Assembly (NCBI RefSeq): GCF_028640845.1
Contig: NC_080541.1
Span: 178,476,502-178,540,501, forward strand
DNA length: 64,000 bases
Direction: 5' to 3'
Origin: Ahaetulla prasina
Lineage: Eukaryota > Chordata > Lepidosauria > Squamata > Colubridae
The translations under genes and the position numbers were made by a program. This document shows positions 35,675 to 45,745 of the stretch, in pieces; position 1 is the stretch's first letter, and the number at the start of each line of letters is the position of its first letter. The notes beneath the pieces were generated by a model that had not been told where the DNA came from, ran no database searches, and saw only the letters and a list, made by a program, of their open reading frames with translations.

Positions 35675-36740
35675 TCAGTGTTATTGCTTGACAGTATACA
35701 AAAACAAGCAAAATTTCCCTGGTTTCCACTGTTGGTCACATGTTAGAATACTGTAGTAGACATTAAACAACAAAGAGAATGATGCAAGTACAATAAGAAG
35801 AAAGTATCTAATGCTCTAAAATCACCAGGTTTGTCTTCTGACAGCCATAGTCTGTGGATTGAGATGGAGATGTGTTTTTTAGTCTTTTTTTCTAATCATA
35901 TTGCAAAGTGATAGTAACCAGTAGATTTGCTTGGTATGTAAAGATTGCGTGGGAATTCTGCAACATTCACTGTACATTCGCTTCTCATTGTGTATGCAAT
36001 ATTTATGACTGAGTAAATTTTCCCATGCATGGTTGGTAAGATCTAATTAAGCATCATCAATTTCTGTATGATGAAAAATCTGATATAATGGATTTGTAAA
36101 AAATTGCAGTAACTTTCTCATTAGTTTCTCTTTACCATAGATTGTGAAATTTTGTTTGACTTCATTTGACTTCCAACAATCTTAATCTTCAATTAATTAA
36201 AATATTGTCATAATTTCTCATCATTTCTTCTCTGCCCCATTCCAGAGTTCTTCAAAGCTTTAAAAAGCCTCTTTTTTAAATCTAACAAGAAAAAATTATC
36301 CAAGTCACATCTTTGGTTTGTCATTTGTACTTCCTTTTTAAATTTTAAAACCTCAGCTAGTTTCTTTGTAGAGCCAATGAAACATCCTTTTATAAGCCAT
36401 TCTCTTGTCCTGTTAATTGTAAATCCACTTTCAATACCATTTTTTATCTTATCAGATAAAATCTGTTCTACAACTTTCATTTTTTCAATATCATCCTTTA
36501 AACAGTCTACTCATAGAAGTATATATTATTACTGACATTATTGATATTGCTGCTATTATTTTCTGATTACATTCTTCAAAAGTTTCATTCAGTATTGTTA
36601 TGTTTTGCAAAATTTTATAGGCTAGTTAATCTTTACTCTTTAGTTCCCTCTGGTGTCCAATTTTTGAACTCATGAAATTGCTTATCTGTTTACTGTTTAT
36701 TTCAGATATTTTAAATTATCATGTTTTATTATTTATTGCT
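35675..36740. other. Intergenic, no gene assigned
   Basis: An open frame on the minus strand (36480-36208) has a polar, Lys-rich product that I do not recognise; it may be LINE debris. Nothing else is supported. Confidence 0.4.
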
Positions 36741-36935
36741 TGTGGTGGCCTAGTGATGAAGACACTTGCATCCCACTTGGAAGGTTGAGAGTTCAATCCT
36801 AGTGAGTGGCAGATGTTTTTCTCCTAGAGCGCAAAGAAAAAATATCTGGAATGGCATCAGGAAAGATATCCGGTCAGTAACGCTCAGCCCTGAATCTACC
36901 TGAATTAAGGGATTATAGGATCATAAAAAGGAAAT
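36741..36935 (+). mobile_element. tRNA-derived SINE
   Basis: tRNA-like head with A-box (gtggcctagtgatgaaga) and B-box (agagttcaatcctagt), then a body ending ttataggatcataaaaagga. Forward orientation. Confidence 0.65.
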
Positions 36936-37799
36936 TTATTATTTACTAAATTTGTTTGTCACCCATCGCGCCACAAGGAGACTATGGGTGGCTTACAACA
37001 TTAAATTCTTAAGGTTATGATTACAATTTTTTTTTTGTTTGGGTTTGAAAGTAGACTCAATAGCATTTTCCCACTTGTCATTTTGAAAGCCTCTAATAGC
37101 TTTAAAATAATTAATGACCAATTCCTGAAAGTGAGAAAGTGAGGCTTCAGAATTTAGTATTCTTTAAAAGTCTCTGTTATGGTTGTGAAAACAAAAATGG
37201 CTAATCCCATTATCTCCTGGCACTCCTCCCAAAGGAAAACCACTATCCTTGCAAGAAGCAGCTCCTTTCCTTATCTGGAGAGGTTCCAAGGAATTGGTCT
37301 ATTCACCCATTCCTTGGTCTTTGCTGCAATTATCAGCAATATTTTTGCAGAGCCATCTTCAGTTTGCCATCCAATTTGGAAGTCCAAATTACACACAGTA
37401 GTTCTTTCTTCTGTCTCCTTTGAAAGTAGCTTCTCTCCATACCATAAAACAGAAGGAAACAATGATTCATAAACCTCCAAACCCATAAACTCTAAATCTT
37501 ACTTAAGAGCAGATTAAATATAGTTATCTTGTTTGTTATTTGACTTTCTGCTATGATCATTATGATATTTTGTCCATGAAATGTATGGGGTTTGGGGTTC
37601 TGAGGAGGCAATACAGTTTTCTTAAACATGCAAATTATTAAGTGCTGTAATTTCTCATTTAGGAATTATGAAATCTCTTCTATGATACAGCTACTTAGTA
37701 CATGAATATGAATGTGCAGAAATCTCAGCGGGTGAGTCTATTACATAAATAAATATATACCTATCTATTTAAGCACATGTGGGAATTGTGATTTAGGAC

Positions 37800-38290
37800 T
37801 TCCACATGATTAGACCAATCAAATTCCTCATTCAAAGTATCACCTCAAACATGTCATCAAGCAGAAAAATCCTTCTCCCTGGATCATATTCTTTCAGTGT
37901 TTCACAATTTTCCTCTAAACTCATCTCTGGTGCTTCAATTATTATGATTCACTGGAACATAACATGCATCTATCACCATTCTATGGATTCCTCCTTTCAT
38001 ATGCATCCACAACAATCCAGAAGACACATATTCATACTTTCTGACATGCATTTTAGTTCTTTCATTCATCATTAAATCTACACCAGAAATATTCATCAGT
38101 TCCATTCCACAAAATTAGAGCAACTTCACTGAATTTTATTGCATTCTATCTCTTTGTCTTAGATTTTTTTTTTTACAATACAAAAGATATATCTTTACAA
38201 TATATCTATTTTTCTTAAATGTGTTAGTTCATGCTCCTTACTATTTACTCCTCTTACATTCCAAGCCACAATCTTTCATATGCCAAACCT
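37800..38290 (-). mobile_element. RTE-like LINE endonuclease fragment
   Basis: On the minus strand the segment begins IVAWNVRGVNSKE, the start of an AP-endonuclease domain. Further on are broken frames resembling EYVSSGLLWMHMKGGIHRMV and FFLLDDM. There are several frameshifts and an internal poly-T near 38167. Non-functional. Confidence 0.6.
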
Positions 38291-38448
38291 GTCATACTGC
38301 CATAAGGATATTGACTTCTGCCACCTATCATTGCTTTTGTCAAAGTGTTCATATAAAACTTTTAGAAAAATAGAGAGAGTGCAGAATAGTTGATAGATCT
38401 AACCAAAAACCTTGATGGAATATTGACCTGCAGGGTAGAAGCCTAGAG

Positions 38449-38583
38449 CAGGGGTCTCCAATCTTGGTCCTTTTAAGACTTGTGGACTTCAACTCCCAGA
38501 GTCCCTCAGCCAGCAAAGCTGGCTGAGGAACTCTGGGAGTTGAAGTCCACAAGTCTTAAAGGGACCAAGGTTTGAGACCCCTG
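38449..38583. mobile_element. hAT foldback MITE, 135 bp
   Basis: Near-perfect inverted repeat from CAGGGGTCTCCAATCTTGG to GGTTTGAGACCCCTG around ccagcaaagctgg. Flanks gcctagag / gcctagac (7 of 8). Confidence 0.85.
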
Positions 38584-39685
38584 GCCTAGACGCTTGTCCT
38601 GCCCTCCCTGAAATCCTCCAGGACTTCACACTTTGGCCCACCTCCTGCTTTGTGGTAGACACTTGTAGTTCCTGCTCCTACTAGGTATCTTACTTCCAGA
38701 GGGCACCAAAGCTGTTTGTGAGAGAAAGGACTTTCACAACCTGTGCTATCTTTGTCATGATTAAAAGTTTAAAATTCAAAAACTGAAGTAATTTCTAAAA
38801 TACTACTTCCTGGCTATACCACATATAGATCTGTAGCTTGAGGATTCACCTCTTCCTTCTCTTTCTTGGGAGACAGACCAATCTCACAATCTCACTCTAA
38901 AATTAAAGAGTTTATGGAAAAATGATTTGAAGACCCTGTTCATATATTCACAATATATCAAATTTAACACTGAAAGAATTACAGTGCTGTCAATATGCAG
39001 AATATAGCTCCCAGTAAATTAATTAACAAAATAATCAACAAGAAAATACCAGGGCCTGTTTAAACCACAAGATGGTGCTAGTCTGCTTTAAAATTTGAAA
39101 AAAGATGGATTGGAAGGGATTGGATTCAAATGATCAGTGATTAATATACCATATTGTTCTAAAAAATAAAAAAATGTCTTCATATCCACTCCGTGTGAAA
39201 GATAAAGGCTGGCATTGCACACAGTACACTGGCGGATACTGAGATATACCAGGAAACCATGCCACCTAATAGCACAACAGACAAAACAGGCATTAAATCA
39301 AATGCATTTCTGGGCTGGTCTTGTGTTACCTATTTCTACAGAGATGGCAGCTTCTAGAACAGAAGCCCCTTTGCATATCCTCTGGCACTCCAGCTTCTTG
39401 GAGATTTCAAACATTAATCAAATGCTGTCACAAACAACCTTAATGTGACATTTGCCCCAACCTTATTCACAGCCCTTTCAAGCTATGCCCTTAATTTTAA
39501 AAGGATCAACCTGTTTTTTTGCAGCATAGAGAGCACCATTATTGCCCATATAATTAAAAACAACCTGAAAACACCAAAACACAGTAGCAAAAGTGGGAGA
39601 AAAGAGAACATTATCTCTTCTGGCGACATTGCTTGTGACTCCTAAACCATAGTAAGAAAAATCGATCATTTGCCACTTGGTTTAG

Positions 39686-39810
39686 AGCAGAGGTTTTCAA
39701 ACCCGGCAATGTGTAAAAGTTTTAAGATGTGTGTATCTAAACTCTCAAGATTCTGAGAGTGGAAGTCTACAAATCTTAAAGTTACCAAATTTGAAAAATA
39801 TTTTCAGTGT
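39686..39810. mobile_element. Foldback MITE, old copy
   Basis: Degraded version (gcagaggttttcaaacccgg ... tcttaaagttaccaaatttg) of the family at 40001. Confidence 0.5.
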
Positions 39811-40000
39811 GAGAAACAGATTTCAGTAGGTATAAGTGCAAACAAACAAAATTTAGTGTGATGGTCTGTGAACTCAGGTGAAATCAATAATTTGAAAAGC
39901 AAAAGTGTTTTGCAAATCCAGGCATATTATGTTGTGCATAGGTTCTTTTGGTCTTATCTTTCAGTAATACATGTAATACATTAAAAAAACATCTCTATGA

Positions 40001-40140
40001 CAGGGCTCTCCAACCTTGACAACTTTAAGACTTGTGGACTTCAACTCCCAGAATTCCTCAGCCAGCTTTCCTTTGCTGGCTGAGGTATTCTGGGAGTTGA
40101 AGTTCACAAGTCTTAAAGTTGCCAAGGTTGGAGAGCCCTG
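40001..40140. mobile_element. hAT foldback MITE, 140 bp
   Basis: CAGGGCTCTCCAACCTTG to CAAGGTTGGAGAGCCCTG, with a ctcagccagc / gctggctgag centre. Flanks ctctatga / ctttatga (7 of 8). Confidence 0.85.
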
Positions 40141-40159
40141 CTTTATGAATTAAAACAAG

Positions 40160-40400
40160 AAGACAACGTCGTCCCACGAGCAAAAAGTCGGCTAACACCT
40201 TAAGGCTCCGTAAGGCAGCAATTTCAAGACCCCTGAAAGCGTGAGCGACTCTTTTCTTTCTAAATCTAAGAGCGCTAAACCGAAGTACTGTAATACAAAA
40301 CCTGCCGCGGATGACGTCATCGCACGGAAGTTTCTATTGGGATGTTTTCAAGAGGCGACTGAGAAGTATGTGGACGGGGTGGTTTTGTGAGTTCGTGCCT
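40160..40400. promoter_or_regulatory. CpG-rich CRE/ETS promoter-like patch
   Basis: Locally rich in CpG in an AT-rich setting, and not part of a repeat I recognise. The block at 40304-40331 contains the perfect CRE palindrome TGACGTCA followed within six bases by CGGAAGT, an ETS site. This pair is typical of TATA-less bidirectional promoters. No gene start is identifiable: TEMP ends at 32.7 kb and TMEM125 starts at 44.5 kb on the minus strand. It may drive an unannotated transcript, a TMEM125 5' exon in the wrong place, or nothing. Confidence 0.45.
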
Positions 40401-40639
40401 GGCCTCTTGCAAAAACTTCTGGCAGTCAGGCCAATACAGAACAGATGCAGGTTGCAAAACTTCTGGATGACCACTTTAGAGTAGAGGGAGAAAAAATGGG
40501 TCTGAAACCATCAGCACCTTTTCCCAGATACTCTCCTCTAGCACATCACATACCTGGAAGGCACAGGGCTGGGGAAGACTGGGATAGATCATTGCATATA
40601 ATACTCTCACTCATGGCCTTCATGTATACTGCATATACA

Positions 40640-40716
40640 GCAAAGCTGGCTGAGGAACTCTGGGAGTTGAAGTCCACAAGTCTTAAAGTGACCGAAGTTG
40701 GACACCCCTTCTCTAG
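40640..40716 (-). mobile_element. Half copy of foldback MITE
   Basis: agcaaagctggctgaggaac through agtcttaaagtgaccgaagt, then ggacacccctt; only one arm present. Confidence 0.75.
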
Positions 40717-40999
40717 AGGATGCAGCCACTTTAATGCTTAAGGAAGCAATGCTTTATTTGTCCTAACATGCTTTGCCAAGTGCCCCTTCCGTTGCTTTGC
40801 AAAGTCCTGTTTACTAATTTCAGATCTGTTGCATCCTGGGCTCTAAATTTCCTTCCTTCAGGTATGACTCGGCAGAGACATTTCTCAGCACTTGCTGCCT
40901 GTGATCATATGAGCCAAAGATACCTGTAATTGAACTTGCAGGCTTTTGCAAGTTTAGCTTATGGCTACTATGGTTAAACTTATGGTAGCTCCTCTACAG

Positions 41000-41101
41000 C
41001 AGGGGTCTCCAACCTTGGTCACTTTAAGTTAAGACTTGTGGACTTCAACTACCAGAGTTGAAGTCCACAAGTCTTAAAGTGACCAAGGTTGGAGACCCCT
41101 G
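41000..41101. mobile_element. hAT foldback MITE, 102 bp
   Basis: Arms CAGGGGTCTCCAACCTTGG and its exact complement meet at an accagag centre. Flanks ctctacag / ctttacag (7 of 8). Confidence 0.88.
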
Positions 41102-43845
41102 CTTTACAGCATTTGCATCCCAAGTTCTTTGGCTCTGAAACCAGAAAGAAATTAGGTTTTTAGGATGTCTACTAGTTTTCCACCTGAGGGAGATAGAAAG
41201 AGAGACCATATTAATAGGACAGTAAGATGAAGATGTTGGCTAAAGGGTGGAGATATGCTCCCTCCCCTCAATTATATAAATATTTTTATTCTAGAATTAG
41301 GCTTCAGTTTTGTCTGAAATTGGAATTATGAATTTAAAGAAACTAGAAAGGGTTTACATTAAAATCCTAAAAAGTCCCAAATGTCTAGCAGACATAGAAA
41401 ACCTTGCTTAGAGCCACTCTGTTGGAAAGGTTAGAAGGGAATATTGTTGACTTTTGGCATAACATGTGTCCGGATTGTTTTTAATTTTATATTCTTCCCA
41501 CTAAATTCAGTGGAGCTAACCCCCAAGCAAATGTAGAAAGCCTTAATGAACTTGTTGAACTTTTAATGTTTATAGCAAGGAAAAAATGCATATTCTCTGG
41601 TTTTTCACATGTTTTGGTAAGGTGCAAAGTGAGGATACTTTTGATGCCATAAATGTGAGGAAATTAATTGGCTATCCAACTCCAGTAAACTTTTGAAATG
41701 GGAATGGTTGCCTCACAGTTTCATAGCTCACAACTATAGCCAGGTTTCTTGAAGACGTGTGAATGGATCCTGGGTTATGGCTGTAAAATGATACTTGGTA
41801 AAGTAGGAGCCACAGAATGTGGGGAATAGCAGCAGATTCCTCCACATGTTTTTTCATTTGAATTCCAGTGGAAATTGCTATAACATCTGAGGATGAGTGA
41901 ATAAGCTTGTATGTGAGAACTAAGTTTTAGTAATATGGTAACTGATTGTAAGCTATCTATAGGTAGAGGGGTACCTGGTGAAGCAACAAGCTGTTATATT
42001 ATCTTATTTAATTTTGATTTTCAAGATACACACATGAATCAAATTACATTTCAAAAGGGCTTAGAAGCTGAACAAAGCAACATCTTTTTTCTTCCAGTAT
42101 TGTAGAAAGTGCTAAAATCATTTAAAAACAATAGAAACGTAGCTGTATTGTAGTTTAGTTGAGATAAAAGGACCCCCATCTTTGCAAGCATCCTCACATT
42201 TCTTAAACATATCATTCCGTTCATAAGATAGTCCTCGACTTATGACCACAATAGAGCGCAAAATTTATGTTGTTAAGTAAGATATGTTAAGTGACTTTTT
42301 CCCCATTTTACAAACTTTCTTGCCACAGTTATTAAGTGAAGCACTGCAGTTGTTAAGTTGGTAACATTGTTCATCTGGCGTTTCCATTGACTTTGCTTGT
42401 CAGGTCACAAAAGTTGATCACATGACTCTGGGGCATGGCAACCGTCATAAATATGAACTAGTTGTCAAGCATCTGAATTTTGATTACCTGACCATGGGGA
42501 TACTGCAATGGTCGTAAGTGAAAAACAATCATAAGTCACCTTTTTCAGTGCTGTTTTCTCTTTGAACAGTCACTAAAGGAACTGTTGTAAGTTGAGGACT
42601 ACCTGTACAGTACAATTTAAGTAAACTTTACTGACTTTCTTTGCTATTTTACTGCTGTTGAGAAAGCTGGCATTGCAGGAAGGGACAGATATTATAAAGC
42701 TCCTCATCAGCAGATGCTGTACCTCCATTTTGCTCTTTGTCTGGAGCAAGATGTTTCTTGAAATAATCAGACCTAGGGACTTCCATTATTAAAGGTAAAC
42801 CAAGTATTATTTCTTCATACACCAGCATACCTATACAACTTTTGTTTTCCATATATTGCATGAATTGATGCTTCCCTGGATTCACACAGTATGCTGCTCC
42901 TGTAAACTTCCTTTTATAATACTACTAATAAACATTCATGAAAGTTACATGCCACCTGACTCCCAATGACTAGGTGACTTTATCTTGTTTCCAAACTGAA
43001 GAACACCAAAATCTTAAGCCTGGAAAATATTATTCCTATCAAGTACCATTAGTCTGTGATAAGATGGATGGCCAATAAATTTAATAAATAAATAAATAAT
43101 AATGGCAAGTGGCATAATTACCATCTCTGGGTTACAACATTCGGGATTGTTAGAAAATAGCAAAAAGAAATATACAAATACTACTCATTGCTATCATCTT
43201 GTGATCACCTGGATTTTTATAGTCTACATCCAGTAGCCATGGCAGCTGAATCTTAGAGTATTTTGCCATGATCCTCAGTGTTCTGGCTAGGAATATATAC
43301 TTCGTTGGAAATATGTAGCTTAGTTATTCTTTAGCATTCCTACTTTGGTTGTTCTAAATAGGACTTTGTGCATTTGGGGTTTCTCACTATTACAGCACAT
43401 AAGCTTAAAACTGATTTAATTTCTACAGAGCTGTGGCTTTCCTTTTTGTAAAAGCAAGCTTCTAGTCCTTTTGAATGCAAAAAAGAAATAGGTGGTACAG
43501 TAATGCCTCAGAAACCAACGTTAGATTGAAATGAATTTTCAGTGGAACCGCTGAGAGAGAAAAAGATGCTTCCCTGCGTGTTCAAATTGCCTTAGTTACT
43601 TAGGATCACGCTTGAGAGTGATACCCATTTGTTTTCCTTCATTTACACATCTTGTGAATCTCTCGGTGCTCCAAAGCAAACATCTTGCCAAGAAGCCAGG
43701 CCTCAATACTGACTGAGAATAACTGCTCTGTGGTGAAAAATTTATCACGTTGCTGAAGTTGGGTCAGATGACATGTAGGGCAAATCCAACCATAAAGTCA
43801 GAGCAATCTCAGAGTCGAAGGCAGTCACCATTATGTCCTTGATAG
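41102..43845. other. TMEM125 downstream region
   Basis: Holds a mariner-type MITE (42228-42605). A short (AAAT)n tract lies at 43076-43100. The TMEM125 3' UTR must begin at 43845 and run leftwards; I could not fix a poly-A site. No other gene seen. Confidence 0.45.
42228..42605 (+). mobile_element. Mariner-type MITE
   Basis: Starts TAGTCCTCGACTTATGACC and ends AAGTTGAGGACTACCTG followed by TA (42606-42607). The best-preserved uninterrupted copy in the window. Confidence 0.82.
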
Positions 43846-44517
43846 TTAAATTAAGTTTGCCATGCTGGAGGTAGGAGGAAATTGCTGACTGGCCGAAATA
43901 TGTCCTGATACAGTAAAAATAGCACTGTTGTTTGCAGCCCCCTGGTTCTGACGAGTAGCTGTACGGCAGGAAGTCCATGTCAAATAGAACAACAGGCTGA
44001 AGAGAATAATTGCTCCAGCGGCTGTAAGCACAATGCCACTGATAAACATGCTGGCAAAGGGGCGCGGGGTTGGGGGGTTAGTGCTGACACTGGTGGTAGA
44101 GATGGCTGTGAGCACAGTGCCACACACCAGCAGCACCAAGGCTGTCAGTAGAAGCACGGCACAGTCCGAGGCACCACCGCTCTTCAGCAACTCCACCTGT
44201 TCCCGTCTGCGAATACAGTTCATGTCCTGGATGGCAGAACTTAACAGCTGCTTCAGTAGTACCAAGAGTGCCAGCAGACAGAGTGTTGTGCCCACTGCCA
44301 GCCTCCACTCTCCAGAGCGACTGCTAGTACTGTACAGCAGGGCAATACCACCCACCCCACAGGCTAGGATCAAGGCCACTGCTACTCCATAGCAAATAAG
44401 GGACTTCTTGGGCTCCTGGAACCACCATAGCTCCACATGCTCTTCCAGGATGTTCCTTTGGATCCGGCTGGCATGAGCTGGGAGCCTGGGTTCATTCAGG
44501 TGCTCCAGTTCTGCCAT
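43846..44517 (-). CDS. TMEM125: TMEM125, tetraspan membrane protein
   Basis: A single uninterrupted coding exon of 223 codons plus TAA. The product matches human TMEM125 (219 residues as I recall): LWW.Q.P at 30-36, the signature block STSSRSGEWRLA (63-74), LCLLALLVLLKQLLSSA (79-95), QDMNCIR (97-103), and the C-terminal SSMANLI. Four hydrophobic helices at about 40-62, 72-92, 118-140 and 154-180 predict cytosolic N- and C-termini. The function is poorly known; no enzymatic motif is present. The start ATG (44517) is the first in frame and gives the expected N-terminal length. Its position between TEMP and CFAP57, transcribed in the same direction as CFAP57, fits the human order. Confidence 0.95.
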   Translation of the reverse strand: MAELEHLNEPRLPAHASRIQRNILEEHVELWWFQEPKKSLICYGVAVALILACGVGGIALLYSTSSRSGEWRLAVGTTLCLLALLVLLKQLLSSAIQDMNCIRRREQVELLKSGGASDCAVLLLTALVLLVCGTVLTAISTTSVSTNPPTPRPFASMFISGIVLTAAGAIILFSLLFYLTWTSCRTATRQNQGAANNSAIFTVSGHISASQQFPPTSSMANLI

Positions 44518-44806
44518 GGTTGATATTGAACCGGCTCATATACAGCAACAATGGGCCTCAGGAACTGCTGCTTTCAACTGGCCCGGAGGATGGCAACAAG
44601 GAGGAAGGTGGGTACTTGACACATTTTCCCAGGGATAGAGGCAATGAACTTTTATTTGATTTCTATCCAAATCACTTCCCCCCCCACCCCCTTGGATGGA
44701 AACGGTTGAAAGGGAACAGCAGAAATGGAAGAGTTTTCTGGCTGAGGCCGAAACCTGCTTCAGCTTTTGCAGCTCCCTTCTGAGCACGCCCAGATCCTGC
44801 CAGTAT
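44518..44806 (-). other. TMEM125: Possible TMEM125 5' UTR
   Basis: A good acceptor (tttcctttacag) ends at 44807 on the minus strand, and no better one lies between it and the ATG. If used, the coding exon would carry about 289 nt of 5' UTR. The upstream first exon was not identified. Confidence 0.3.
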
Positions 44807-45254
44807 CTGTAAAGGAAACAGTGATAAAATATGAAAAGGGCTTTCTCTGTGAAAAGTGAAAGGAAAGAGTAAGGAGGACCACTCCCCATGGGGTCAAGTA
44901 GGGTTCATGCAAGTCAATTCTGTTTTTATGGGCCAGGCCTTGTTCTGTTTTTATGGGCCAGGCCATTCTTCCATGCCTTGTCCAGGAAAGTTGAATCATA
45001 AATTTTCCTTGTGGCAAAATGTTTGTGCCAGGAAAAGCAAGATTGTCTAATAATAAGTAACTTATAACCGATACTTGCCCCTATGAAACCTTTGGATGCA
45101 TTTTCTCATTTACATGGTTTCAATAATTTTACAGCAAAATATAAACATGCAAGAAATGCTTCTCTTATTTCTAGTCTCAGGTTTTAATGCTATTTTAGTA
45201 ACACCTCCACCTCTATCAATTTGACAATCATCTTAAAAATACTTTATCTTTAAT

Positions 45255-45521
45255 AAGGGCCTCTGGTGGCACAACAGGCTAATGCAGCCTATTATTAACA
45301 GCAACTGCTTGCAATATTGCAGGTTCAAGTCCCACCAGGCCCAAGGTTGACTCAGCCTTCCATCCTTTATAAGGTAGGTAAAATGAGGACCCAGATTGTT
45401 GGGGGGCAATAAGTTGACTTTGTATATAGTATACAAATGGATGAAGACTATTGCTTAACACAATGTAAGCCGCCCTGAGTCTTCGGAGAAGGGCGGGATA
45501 TAAATGCAAAAAAAATAATAA
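45255..45521 (+). mobile_element. Snake tRNA-derived SINE with L2-like tail
   Basis: tRNA head with A-box region tggcacaacaggctaatgca and B-box ggttcaagtccc. The body is shared with 27093-27645. The tail gtaagccgccctgagtcttc then ggagaagggcgggatataaa closely matches the 3' end of the LINE at 52225-52935. Confidence 0.82.
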
Positions 45522-45524
45522 TAA

Positions 45525-45665
45525 CTAACAGAGTTGGAAGGGACCTTGGAGGTCATCTAGTCCAACCCCCTGCTCACACAGGAGACCTGTACTAGGGATT
45601 CGAACTGTCGAACTGCCAACCTTTCTGATCGACAAGCTCAGTGTCTTAGCTACTGAGCCACCTAG
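45525..45665 (-). mobile_element. tRNA-derived SINE, second family
   Basis: Body agagttggaagggaccttgg then aggtcatctagtccaacccc, followed by a reversed tRNA head (gattcgaact, ctgatcgacaagctcagtg, ctactgagccacc). It abuts the previous SINE. Confidence 0.7.
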
Positions 45666-45745
45666 TCATATAGTTATATAAGTATATACTTATATAAGTA
45701 TAAGTATATACTCATATACTCATATACATATACTTATAATCTCTT
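45666..45745. repeat. TATA-rich imperfect microsatellite
   Basis: Repeats of tatacttatataagta and catatactcata; self-complementary. Confidence 0.7.

Noticed and set aside
36208..36480. 90-codon minus-strand frame with a polar product
   Set aside because: No family recognised, no splice context and no neighbouring exon; possibly LINE debris.
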